Of a stretch of DNA of 64,000 nt, positions 7,291-15,719 are shown piece after piece; position 1 is the stretch's first letter, and the number at the start of each line of letters is the position of its first letter. The DNA is taken from NCBI RefSeq assembly GCF_000168975.1, contig NZ_AAUW01000003.1, positions 186,001 to 250,000 on the forward strand. Reading direction: 5' to 3'. Under the pieces are notes generated by a model, which saw only the letters and a program-made list of their open reading frames with translations, did not search any database and was not told where the DNA came from. Position numbers and translations under genes: made by a program. The stretch comes from Roseibium aggregatum IAM 12614. GTDB lineage: Bacteria > Pseudomonadota > Alphaproteobacteria > Rhizobiales > Stappiaceae.

Positions 7291-9144
7291 TTAAACGATG
7301 TTCAGGAGCTCTTCGAAGAGATCCTTGATGGTCTGCATGACGCGGGCATTGGCCGCATAGGCGTTTTCAAGCTGAACCATGAAGGCCAGCTCGGCGTCGA
7401 GATCGACCGAGTAGCTCTGCTCATAACGAATGGCGAGATTCATGGTCAGCGCCTCCTTGGAATCCGCATATGTGGCTGCGTCTTCCGCCTGGTTGCCCTG
7501 AAACGCGACTGTCTGGTTGACGTAGTCCACCAGCGTTCCCTGGAACGGGGTCGACGCGCTGCCGATCCCCGAACCCGGATCATAATGCTTGGTGCCGACA
7601 CTGAGCGCATCCGACAGGTACTTGGCCCGTGCGGGATCATTGGATGTGTTTGGTGTTGGCGTGGTCTGGTAGTTCACCAGAAGCGCACTGTCGGCCAGAA
7701 GATCAGGATTAACGCTGATCCCGGACGCATAGCCGAGCCGCTGGCCGCCGCCTTCAAGCGCATCGGTGAAGAGGTCTGTTCCGACGCGCTGGTCGACGAA
7801 GATCGCAAGCCCCAATCCCTGATCGGAATTGGCTGTCACGGTGACATTCGCGCTCAGGCTCTCGACGCTGGTCGGCGCGGTGTTGTCGCCGAGAACGCGC
7901 AGGTTGTCCGATCCGTCGTTGCTGACCAGAAGGCCGGTCCCGGACAGTGCCGCGGTGATGTTGGTGATGTAGGTTGCCGGGACGCCGCTGGAAATATCGA
8001 TACCGAAGACGGTATCGCCCGGATTGGCAGTCGCGGAATCGTCCAGCGGCAGCAAGGTGGGATCGTCCACGGCCACCAGCGTGACGGTCTGCGGGTTGCC
8101 GCTGCTGTCGGTATAGTCCAGCGTGATCGTGTTGCCCGGCTGAAGCGCGGACACATCGAGATCGAAGCCGCTGTCCAGTCCGACCGTCGCAGCCGTGCTT
8201 TCAACATTCACATTGGAAAAGGCAAGTGAGAGCTCGGCGGCGATCGTGTCGAGCTGGGTCTGGGCCTCGACCAGAATATCGTCGCGAAGTTCAGCAGTTG
8301 CCAGCATTGAACCGGATTTCGACGACGCGATGAGATCATACTGGGTGCCACCCGGTGTTCTCACCATCACGGAGTTGCCGGCTTGTCCCGGTTGCAGCAG
8401 ATGCGTGGCATTGAAAGTCAGCGTCGAGGCCTTGCCGTCTGCGTAGAGCTGGTTGCCGCCTGCGGTCCGGATCGCAATAGAATTGTTGTCGTTCTTGGAA
8501 ACGTCGATATCGAGATAACCGGACAACTGCTCGATCAGCCGGTCACGCTCGTCTTCCATGTCCGCAGTCGAAACGCCGGACTGGGTCGCGCTCTGGATGG
8601 CTTCGTCGATGTCTTCGATGCTTGCGAGCAGGCCATTCACGCTGTCTGTCTGCGAGGCCAGTGCGTTGTCCGCTTCCTGGCGCAGATCCGCGATCTGCTC
8701 ATAGGAAGCGTTGATTTCCCGGGCGAAAGCTTCCGCGGCCGAGACCACATCCTTTTGAATGGCATAATTGCCCGGATCGTTCACCAGGCTGGAAAGAGCG
8801 GAGGACAGGTTGCCGGCGAGCGTCGACAAGGAGCTCTTGTCATCGATGGTGCCGAAAATATCGTCCAGCCGGTCGGTAAAATCCGCGATCTGGCGGGAAT
8901 AGCTGGTGTCGGCGAGAGAGTTGAAATAGTCGGACTGGATCTGCTCGTTGACGATCCGGCGCACTTCAGTTGCGTTCAGCCCGGCAACATTGCCGTTTCC
9001 GTCGAAATAGACATTCGCCGAAATTGTCTTTTTGGAATAGCCGGCCGTATCCGCGTTCGCGATGTTGGACGCGGTAACGTCCAGCTGACGCTGATTATAG
9101 GTGATTCCGAAAACCGCGGTATTGAGGGCGCTTGTAAGACCCAT
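7291..9144 (-). CDS. flgK: Flagellar hook-associated protein 1 (FlgK)
   Basis: First hook-filament junction protein (617 residues). The N-terminus has the rod/hook motif (ALNTAVFGITYNQRQLDVTASNIANADTAGYSKK), followed by the long coiled region of FlgK and a C-terminal hook-type helix (VQLENAYAANARVMQTIKDLFEELLNIV). A central insertion of roughly 150 residues (about 320-470) is beta-rich and resembles in pattern those of FlgL and the flagellin. AAGGAG lies 8 bases before the ATG. It is co-directional with flgE, 74 bases downstream of it. Confidence 0.93.
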   Translation of the reverse strand: MGLTSALNTAVFGITYNQRQLDVTASNIANADTAGYSKKTISANVYFDGNGNVAGLNATEVRRIVNEQIQSDYFNSLADTSYSRQIADFTDRLDDIFGTIDDKSSLSTLAGNLSSALSSLVNDPGNYAIQKDVVSAAEAFAREINASYEQIADLRQEADNALASQTDSVNGLLASIEDIDEAIQSATQSGVSTADMEDERDRLIEQLSGYLDIDVSKNDNNSIAIRTAGGNQLYADGKASTLTFNATHLLQPGQAGNSVMVRTPGGTQYDLIASSKSGSMLATAELRDDILVEAQTQLDTIAAELSLAFSNVNVESTAATVGLDSGFDLDVSALQPGNTITLDYTDSSGNPQTVTLVAVDDPTLLPLDDSATANPGDTVFGIDISSGVPATYITNITAALSGTGLLVSNDGSDNLRVLGDNTAPTSVESLSANVTVTANSDQGLGLAIFVDQRVGTDLFTDALEGGGQRLGYASGISVNPDLLADSALLVNYQTTPTPNTSNDPARAKYLSDALSVGTKHYDPGSGIGSASTPFQGTLVDYVNQTVAFQGNQAEDAATYADSKEALTMNLAIRYEQSYSVDLDAELAFMVQLENAYAANARVMQTIKDLFEELLNIV

Positions 9145-9182
9145 GGCGGCTTCTCCTTCGTACTACGCGACAAGGCCAGGCC

Positions 9183-9209
9183 GGCCGGCGGGTAAAGACC
9201 CCGCCGGCC
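9183..9209 (-). terminator. GC hairpin between flgE and flgK
   Basis: A perfect 10-base-pair stem (9183-9192 with 9200-9209) and a 7-base loop, all G/C in the stem and without a following T run. It falls 10 bases after the flgE stop codon. It may attenuate read-through into flgK or protect the 3' end of the more strongly expressed flgE message. Confidence 0.5.
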
Positions 9210-9218
9210 AGGGCGGGA

Positions 9219-10610
9219 TTACCGGACCATATTCAAGGCATCATCGAGCATCTCGTCCGCGGACGTAACGATCCTCGAGTTTGCGGAATAGGCCTGCTGG
9301 GTGATGATCAGCTTGGAAAACTCGTCAGCAATATCGGCGTTGGAGAGTTCCACCTTCTTGGCAAGGATCTGTCCGCCACCGGAAAGATCCGCGTCGCCCG
9401 ATCCGGCGGTTGCCGCAAACGCGGCACCGTCAACGCGCTGCAGGTCCTGTTCGGCCTGGAAGGTAGCGAGCGGGATCTGGTAAACGGGGCGCTGCTGGTT
9501 GTTGGAATAGCTGGCAATCACGCGGCCGGAAGCATCCACGGCGACGCCGGTCAGTTCACCTGCCGGGAAACCATCCTGATCCAGCGACACGGAGCTGGCC
9601 CTGCCGTCCTTGTCGGAATACTGGGTCAGGGACCCGTCGGCGAAGGAAAATTCAACGTTCGCCGCCGTGGTGCCGCCAATGGTGAGCGAGGAAATGGTAA
9701 AACCGTCACCTGAGCCGTTCACAGCCGAACCGGCCATGGCACCGGCAGTCAGGGTGGTCATCTCGCCGGTATCGTCAAACTGGATCGTACCCACATCGTA
9801 CCAGGCATCGGTCGCATCGCCACCGGTGCCGATATACATCGTCCAGGCGTCTTCCACGACGGGGGGACCGGCGTCATAGTTCGCGGTCTTGGCATAACGA
9901 ACTTCGACGGGCATCGCCGTGCCGTTCTGGTTGTAGATCGTGATCGACCCACCGGAAATGGAGCTGTTCAGGAAGTCCGCTTCGTTCGCAACAGCAACGT
10001 TGCCGGCACCGACGGTGGCGTTCAGCAGAGCCGTGGATTCATCCGTACCATCGTAGTCGTTGGTGGCCGGAACACGCGGCAGGTTGGCCTGGTAATCAAC
10101 TGCCGTGGTGGCAGAGGCCGCCAAAGGCTGGTTCTCAATCTGGATCACTGTCGGATTGTCGCCGATCGCATTACCGGTATTGGGATCCAGCGGGAAGCCC
10201 TGCAGGTAGTAGCCGGAGCTGTTGATCAGATAACCTTCCTTGTCGCGCTCGAAGTCGCCGGCGCGGGTGTAGTAGGTTTCGTCAGCAAAGGTGGTCGAGC
10301 CGTCGACAACATCGGACGCCTTGGTCACGACAAAATAGCCCGGGCCATTGATGGCCATGTAGGTATCAACGTCGACCGACGTGATATCGCCTTGCACGGT
10401 GTTGGTGGCGCGAGATGTGGCGAAGGTGGTTCCGGACACCTGCTGAGCCTGCTTGGACCCGCCACCGGACACCAGATCGGAGAATGTGGTGTCGAGCCGT
10501 TTGTAACCGGTCGTCTGCGAGTTTGCGACGTTACCGGAAATATTTTCGAGAGCCTTAGCCTGCGCAGCCAGTCCTGAGACAGCCGAGTTGATAGCCCCAT
10601 AAATACCCAT
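9219..10610 (-). CDS. flgE: Flagellar hook protein FlgE
   Basis: Subunit of the hook (463 residues). It opens with MGIYGAINSAVSGLAAQAKALENISGNVANSQTTGYKR-type rod/hook sequence, carries the FlgE D2-like region in the middle (FYNQNG/TMYIGTGG-type strands at about 220-330), and ends with the hook C-terminal helix (NADIADEFSKLIITQQAYSANSRIVTSADEML). AGAGGA lies 8 bases upstream of the ATG. It is the promoter-proximal gene of flgE-flgK-flgL and has a near-ideal sigma-54 promoter about 65 bases upstream. Confidence 0.95.
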   Translation of the reverse strand: MGIYGAINSAVSGLAAQAKALENISGNVANSQTTGYKRLDTTFSDLVSGGGSKQAQQVSGTTFATSRATNTVQGDITSVDVDTYMAINGPGYFVVTKASDVVDGSTTFADETYYTRAGDFERDKEGYLINSSGYYLQGFPLDPNTGNAIGDNPTVIQIENQPLAASATTAVDYQANLPRVPATNDYDGTDESTALLNATVGAGNVAVANEADFLNSSISGGSITIYNQNGTAMPVEVRYAKTANYDAGPPVVEDAWTMYIGTGGDATDAWYDVGTIQFDDTGEMTTLTAGAMAGSAVNGSGDGFTISSLTIGGTTAANVEFSFADGSLTQYSDKDGRASSVSLDQDGFPAGELTGVAVDASGRVIASYSNNQQRPVYQIPLATFQAEQDLQRVDGAAFAATAGSGDADLSGGGQILAKKVELSNADIADEFSKLIITQQAYSANSRIVTSADEMLDDALNMVR

Positions 10611-10920
10611 TTTCGGTCCTCTTTATAGATCGGGCACTGCGACGCGGGCTTGCGCCCATGATCGGCCTTCCTCCGCAAAGGCCGTGCCAGTTTGGACAAA
10701 CCAGACATTTCCATTTTATTTCAGTACTTTAGACAGATTTCTTTTGTCGATAGCGGAAAAACCAACCCGGCAGGTCATGACCCAACAGGCAAAAACTACC
10801 GTGCGACCCGGTAAGAGAGGTTCAAAATTGCCGCGCCCCGGCACTCCTGCCTTTTACAGGCTTGCACAGCCGCGCGCGGCCTGCCACCTTGCGCCCGATT
10901 GAGGAAAAACGGACGGCCAA
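10611..10920. other. Divergent promoter region flgE / moxR-like gene
   Basis: The 310 bases between the divergent starts hold the sigma-54 promoter of flgE (10675-10690). No gene is seen here. The side facing the MoxR gene has no promoter I can assign with confidence. Confidence 0.6.
10675..10690 (-). promoter_or_regulatory. Sigma-54 (RpoN) promoter of flgE-flgK-flgL
   Basis: Read on the minus strand the bases are CTGGCACGGCCTTTGC, matching the sigma-54 consensus TGGCACG-N4-TTGC at every conserved position, with exactly 10 bases between the -24 GG and the -12 GC. The expected transcription start is near 10663, about 50 bases before the flgE ATG. The activator site was not identified. Confidence 0.88.
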
Positions 10921-11766
10921 ATGCGCTTCGAAGGAACTGAAAGCTATATCGCCACGGAAGATCTGCGGGTCGCGGTCAATGCCGCGGTTGCCCTGGAGCG
11001 GCCGTTGCTGATCAAGGGGGAACCCGGCACCGGCAAGACCGTGCTTGCCGAACAGGTTGCGGCAGCCCTGAAAGCCCCGCTGATCGAATGGCATGTCAAA
11101 TCCACGACAAAGGCTCAGCAGGGCCTTTATGAATACGATGCGGTGTCACGCCTGCGCGACAGCCAGCTCGGCGACGAGCGCGTGAAGGACATCAACAACT
11201 ACATCCGCAAGGGCAAGCTCTGGGAAGCATTCGATTCTGCGCAGAGGCCGGTTCTGCTGATCGATGAGGTCGACAAGGCCGATATCGAGTTTCCGAACGA
11301 TCTTCTCCTGGAACTCGACCGCATGGAGTTCCACGTCTATGAAACCGGCGAAACCGTGCGCGCAAGGCAGCGCCCGATCGTCATCATCACGTCCAACAAC
11401 GAGAAGGACCTGCCCGACGCCTTTCTGCGCCGGTGTTTCTTCCATTTCATCAAGTTCCCCGACGCCGAAACCATGACGGAAATCGTCGAGGTGCACTTCC
11501 CGGGCATCAAGCAAAGGCTGCTGTCGGAAGCCCTGCGCCTGTTCTATGATGTGCGCGACGTTCCGGGGCTGAAAAAGAAGCCATCCACCTCTGAGCTGAT
11601 CGACTGGATCAAGCTGCTTTTGAACGAAGACATCGACCCCGAAACCCTTCGTCAACAAGATAGCTCCAAACTGATACCGCCGCTGCACGGTGCGCTGTTG
11701 AAGAACGAGCAGGACGTGCATCTGTTCGAACGCCTGGCGTTCATGGCACGCCGGGAACGGTCCTGA
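10921..11766 (+). CDS. MoxR-type AAA+ ATPase
   Basis: AAA+ ATPase of the MoxR branch (281 residues). Walker A is GEPGTGKT at residues 35-42, Walker B is VLLIDEVDKA, sensor 1 lies in IVIITSNNEKDLPDAF, and the arginine-finger region is LRRCFF. MoxR proteins act as chaperone-like ATPases that insert cofactors or mature protein complexes, nearly always with a von Willebrand factor A partner. The obvious partner here is the CoxE-type gene at 20611, some 8.8 kb downstream on the same strand rather than adjacent. Which complex the pair matures is not shown by the window. Confidence 0.9.
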   Translation: MRFEGTESYIATEDLRVAVNAAVALERPLLIKGEPGTGKTVLAEQVAAALKAPLIEWHVKSTTKAQQGLYEYDAVSRLRDSQLGDERVKDINNYIRKGKLWEAFDSAQRPVLLIDEVDKADIEFPNDLLLELDRMEFHVYETGETVRARQRPIVIITSNNEKDLPDAFLRRCFFHFIKFPDAETMTEIVEVHFPGIKQRLLSEALRLFYDVRDVPGLKKKPSTSELIDWIKLLLNEDIDPETLRQQDSSKLIPPLHGALLKNEQDVHLFERLAFMARRERS

Positions 11767-11823
11767 AGTCCGGGCCTGCGCGGGACAACTGATCGACCGG
11801 GATCGGGCGAGGAGGAGACTGAC

Positions 11824-12363
11824 TTGGCGAAACAGGCCGCCGCCCTTCTAGTGCTGGCGATGCTCGCGCTGCCGACAGCCGCGGGGATGCCTGCTTACGC
11901 GCAGGTGCCGCCCGAAAAGGACGCGGGCTGGCAAAGCGACGTCGGCGGATTGCGTCATTTCACCGGCCTGCGCTGCCCCGACATGATTGGCGATTTCTAC
12001 CGCATCAAGGTGATGGAGGGCGACACCGTCAGCCAGGCGGGATGCATCTACACGGGCCGTGACGGCATAACCGCAGTGCTGCGCAAGCATCTGCAGGGAA
12101 CCGGCCGCCGCGAAGCGCTGACCTTTTCCCGCAATTACAAGGCGGCCGGCTTCGAGCCGATCAAGCTGACCGGGGCCGCAGCCTCCGGCATATCGTTCCG
12201 GACACGCAGCTGGACACCGACAAGCCTGTGCGAAACCTTGTGGTACTTTTCCGGTGCCACATCGGACTATACATTATGGCTGTCCTACACACTGCCGACT
12301 CAAGAGGTGGAGATCGGCCCGGCTGTCACCGCCTTCACCATGGCGCTTGCCAACCAGAACTGA
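11824..12363 (+). CDS. Secreted hypothetical protein
   Basis: A 179-residue protein with a clear Sec signal peptide (AALLVLAMLALPTAAGMPAYA, then QVPPEK). The mature part is about 150 residues with four cysteines, including FTGLRCPDMIGDF and VSQAGCIYTG, which could form disulphides. I do not recognise a family. The best start is TTG at 11824, preceded by GAGGAGGAGA about 8-9 bases upstream; the next in-frame ATG would remove most of the signal peptide. It sits between moxR and the SixA-type gene. Confidence 0.7.
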   Translation: MAKQAAALLVLAMLALPTAAGMPAYAQVPPEKDAGWQSDVGGLRHFTGLRCPDMIGDFYRIKVMEGDTVSQAGCIYTGRDGITAVLRKHLQGTGRREALTFSRNYKAAGFEPIKLTGAAASGISFRTRSWTPTSLCETLWYFSGATSDYTLWLSYTLPTQEVEIGPAVTAFTMALANQN

Positions 12364-12423
12364 CCGGCAGTCCGGCCCTTGTGCGCCGGCACGTCTCCAA
12401 CATCCAGGGAACCAGGAAAGACG

Positions 12424-12948
12424 ATGCGGCTCCTTTTGTTCAGACACGCGAAATCAGACTGGGGCGATCCGAACATGGCCGATATCGACCGGCCTTTGAA
12501 CAGCCGTGGCAAGACCGCATCCGTCAAGATGGCCCGCTATATGAAGGAACAGGGCCTGCAGCCGAACCAGATCCTGTGTTCCACCGCGCAGCGTACGCGG
12601 GAGACCCTCGCCCGCCTTCTGCCCACCCTCACCCAGGAAACCCAGATCCACCTGGTGTCCGATCTCTACCAGCAAAGCGAAGACGACTATGTCGGGCTGA
12701 TCCGCCGCTACGGCGGCCGTGCGCAGAACCTCATGGTCATCGGTCACAATCCCGCCACCGAGGACACGGCGCTGAGCCTGAGCGGCACGACGTCGTCCGG
12801 CGCGCTTGCCGACATCCAGGAAAAGTTTCCGACCGGCGCTCTGGCGGTGATCGATTTCGACATTGCCGACTGGTCGGAGCTGCAGCCCAAGACCGGACAT
12901 CTGGAGCGTTTCGTCAAACCGCGAGACCTGAAGGACGAGACCGCCTAG
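12424..12948 (+). CDS. SixA-type histidine phosphatase
   Basis: Short histidine-phosphatase-superfamily member (174 residues). The catalytic signature LLLFRHAKSDW is at the N-terminus, the second conserved Arg is in STAQRTRETL, and the second catalytic His is in LMVIGHNPATE. SixA in E. coli removes phosphate from histidine-phosphotransfer (Hpt) domains and phospho-carriers, and an Hpt protein is encoded at about 25.5 kb. The ATG at 12424 follows AGGAAAG, whereas the GTG at 12379 would add unrelated residues. Confidence 0.85.
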   Translation: MRLLLFRHAKSDWGDPNMADIDRPLNSRGKTASVKMARYMKEQGLQPNQILCSTAQRTRETLARLLPTLTQETQIHLVSDLYQQSEDDYVGLIRRYGGRAQNLMVIGHNPATEDTALSLSGTTSSGALADIQEKFPTGALAVIDFDIADWSELQPKTGHLERFVKPRDLKDETA

Positions 12949-13016
12949 GGCTTCCGGGCGTAATCCGGATTGCACTTGGCCGCGCCCGCGCCTACATGAA
13001 CGCGCTGGAGGCCTTT

Positions 13017-14510
13017 GTGAACCCATTGACGACACTTGCAGAAGAAACCCGGCTGACATTGGCCAACCTTGCCGACGCGGCAACCGATCTGGCAGTGCCA
13101 AGCGTCCGGCTGGGCGTCACCGGGCTTGCGCGGGCGGGCAAGACCGTTTTCCTCACCGCGCTTGTGCACAATCTCGTTCACGGCGGTCGCCTGCCGCTGT
13201 TCAGTGCAGCGTCCGGCCACCGGATGACCGGCGCAAGGCTTCAACCGCAACCGGACGATGCCGTGCCTCGCTTTGATTACGAGGCGCATGTGCGCGCCCT
13301 TGTCGGCGAGCGGATCTGGCCGGAGTCGACCCGTCAGGTTTCAGAACTGCGCCTGACGATCGATTATGAAAGCGCCTCCTACTTCTACCGCAAGCTGGGT
13401 CCCGGCCGCCTGCATCTGGACCTGATCGACTATCCCGGCGAATGGCTGCTGGACCTGCCCCTGCTCGGCAAGGATTACGCCACTTTCTCCGCCGAAGCGA
13501 TGCAGCGCGCCCGGGCAGACAATCGGGCGGAGATTGCCGAACCGTTTCTGAAGATCCTCGCGGTGACGGACGCCAACGCGCAGGAAAGCGAACCGGCGGC
13601 GCAGGAACTGTCGGCGAGCTTCAAGACCTATCTGGCCGCCTGCCGCGCGGATGCCCACGCCCTGTCCATGCTGCCTCCCGGCCGCTTCCTGATGCCGGGC
13701 GATCTGGACGGCTCTCCGGCCCTGACCTTTGCCCCGCTGGACATTCCCGCTGACGCCGCCCCCGCCAGGGCTGGCACATTGCGTGCGATGATGGAGCGGC
13801 GGTACGAGGCCTACAAGACCCATGTGGTGCGGCCGTTCTTCCGTAATCACTTCGCGCGCCTCGACCGTCAGATCGTGCTGGTCGATGTGCTGCACGCCTT
13901 GAACGCGGGCCCGCATGCAATCGCGGATCTGGAAACAGCGCTCACGGAAGTTCTGGGGGCGTTCCGTCCCGGCAAACGAAGCTGGCTGTCTTCGATCCTG
14001 TCACGCCGGATCGACCGCATCCTGTTCGCGGCGACCAAGGCAGACCACCTGCACAGATCGGACCATGACCGGCTGGAACTGATCCTGAAGAGGCTGGTTG
14101 CCCGGGCCGAGGATCGCGCGACCTTCAAGGGGGCCGAGGTCGAGGTTCTCGCCATGGCCGCTGTCCGGGCAACGCGCGAGGCGACGGTCAAACATCGCGG
14201 CGAAGCCCTTCCCGCCATCCTCGGAACGCCATTGCCTGGCGAACGGTTGAACGGCGACACCTACGATGGCAAGACCGAAATCGCCATGTTTCCCGGGGAC
14301 TTGCCGGACGATCCTGAATCACTTTTTGGACAAGCTGAATCAGTTTCTGAAGCGCTTCGAGCAAGTTTTCAAACCGCCCAGGCTGATCTTCAGTTCCTGA
14401 GATTCCGGCCCCCGGAGCTCGACAAGACCGCCGAAGGCCTGACATTGTCTCTGCCGCATATCCGGCTTGACCGCGCCCTTGAATTCCTGATCGGAGATCG
14501 CCTGGCATGA
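13017..14510 (+). CDS. YcjX-family P-loop protein
   Basis: YcjX/DUF463 nucleotide-binding protein (497 residues from the GTG). The P-loop is LGVTGLARAGKTVFLTAL near the N-terminus; other conserved stretches are LDLIDYPGEWLLDLPLL and ILFAATKADHLHRSDHDRL, the latter an NKxD-like guanine-specificity motif (TKAD). The GTG at 13017 has GGAGG 5 bases upstream; the ATG at 12996 (7 residues longer) has none, so either is possible. YcjX is usually encoded with YcjF, as here (4-base overlap). In enterobacteria the pair belongs to the Psp envelope-stress regulon; no psp genes are near. The function in alphaproteobacteria is not established. Confidence 0.87.
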   Translation: MNPLTTLAEETRLTLANLADAATDLAVPSVRLGVTGLARAGKTVFLTALVHNLVHGGRLPLFSAASGHRMTGARLQPQPDDAVPRFDYEAHVRALVGERIWPESTRQVSELRLTIDYESASYFYRKLGPGRLHLDLIDYPGEWLLDLPLLGKDYATFSAEAMQRARADNRAEIAEPFLKILAVTDANAQESEPAAQELSASFKTYLAACRADAHALSMLPPGRFLMPGDLDGSPALTFAPLDIPADAAPARAGTLRAMMERRYEAYKTHVVRPFFRNHFARLDRQIVLVDVLHALNAGPHAIADLETALTEVLGAFRPGKRSWLSSILSRRIDRILFAATKADHLHRSDHDRLELILKRLVARAEDRATFKGAEVEVLAMAAVRATREATVKHRGEALPAILGTPLPGERLNGDTYDGKTEIAMFPGDLPDDPESLFGQAESVSEALRASFQTAQADLQFLRFRPPELDKTAEGLTLSLPHIRLDRALEFLIGDRLA

Positions 14511-15553
14511 CCGGTTCCCAGCCCCCGTCCAATCGCAAACCGGCCGCCTTTCGTCTCGACGATGCCAAGGTGCGGATGACAGATGACGACACGCGGATCC
14601 CCGGCTCCGGCGAAGCCCTGATCACCCAGGCCTTTGTCGACGAGGAAGAGCCGCGCCTTCCCCGCGCCGCCAGCACGCCCCGTTCCGGCTTTCGCTTCGG
14701 CAGGTGGATGATGATCGGCCTGTCGGGCCTCGTCTCGCTGGCCGTCGGCCTGGCGGTCGACAGCCTGATACGGGATCTCTTCGCCCGGACCGACTGGCTA
14801 GGCTGGCTGGGCGTTGCGCTGGCAGCGCTGGCGGCGCTCGGCCTGCTCGGGCTGGTCGTTCGCGAGATCGCGGGCCTCATGCGCCTTGGCCGTATCGACC
14901 ATCTGCGCGACGGACTGCAGAGCGCCGCCGATGCGGACGATGCAAAGGCGGCATCTGCCGGCCTGAAGGAACTGCTCACACTCTACAAGGACCGTCCTGA
15001 AACCGCCCAGGGCCGCAAGGCCCTTGCCGGGCACATGCGTGAAGTGATCGACGGCCGCGACCTGGTCAAACTGGCCGAACGCGACCTGCTCGGCCCGCTC
15101 GACCTGGAAGCCCGGCGCATCGTGATGAACAGCGCAAAGCGCGTCTCCATCGTCACGGCCGTCAGCCCGAGAGCTCTTGTCGACCTGCTGGCGGTCCTGT
15201 TTGAAAACCTCCGGACGATCCGGCGTCTGTCCGCCCTCTATGGCGGGCGGCCCGGCACGCTTGGCTTCCTGCGTCTTGCCAAGCAGGTCATTGCGCATCT
15301 GGCCGTCACAGGTGGCATGGCCGCCGGTGACAGCCTTGCCTCGCAAGTGCTGGGTCACGGACTGGCGGCACGGCTATCCGCCCGCCTGGGCGAAGGTGTG
15401 GTCAACGGACTGCTGACAGCCCGCATTGGCATTGCGGCAATTGCCGTATGCAGACCCGCACCATTTGTGGCCGGCACTGGCCCTACCATTTCCGATTTCA
15501 TGGGCGAACTGGTCTCCTTTGCCAAAAAAGAAGACCCGTCCGGCAAGTCTTAA
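14507..15553 (+). CDS. YcjF-family (TIGR01620) inner-membrane protein
   Basis: A 348-residue DUF697-type protein. An acidic/basic cytoplasmic N-terminus of about 65 residues is followed by two close transmembrane segments (residues 67-84 and 93-118, MMIGLSGLVSLAVGLAV and LGWLGVALAALAALGLLGLV) and a C-terminal domain with small hydrophobic helices (GLLTARIGIAAIAVCRPAPF). It starts inside the ycjX stop (ATGA), so the two are translationally coupled and probably form one membrane-anchored complex. Confidence 0.87.
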   Translation: MTGSQPPSNRKPAAFRLDDAKVRMTDDDTRIPGSGEALITQAFVDEEEPRLPRAASTPRSGFRFGRWMMIGLSGLVSLAVGLAVDSLIRDLFARTDWLGWLGVALAALAALGLLGLVVREIAGLMRLGRIDHLRDGLQSAADADDAKAASAGLKELLTLYKDRPETAQGRKALAGHMREVIDGRDLVKLAERDLLGPLDLEARRIVMNSAKRVSIVTAVSPRALVDLLAVLFENLRTIRRLSALYGGRPGTLGFLRLAKQVIAHLAVTGGMAAGDSLASQVLGHGLAARLSARLGEGVVNGLLTARIGIAAIAVCRPAPFVAGTGPTISDFMGELVSFAKKEDPSGKS

Positions 15554-15719
15554 AGTTTAGACTTCAAATAGTACACGGCAAAGCTCTGCGCACAGCGCGA
15601 TCAAACCAATTGCTATTTCTACCGATGACACATACACGTCTTGAGCATTAATATTTCTTCGGAAGCCGCCGTAGCGTTTTTAACGAAATAAAACAGAAAT
15701 AATCAGGTGAGACGTTAAC

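Noticed and set aside
12228-13016. An N-terminal extension of the YcjX frame back to 12228
   Set aside because: It overlaps the SixA gene completely, and the translated stretch is Arg/Pro-rich and unlike YcjX; the family begins near 13000.
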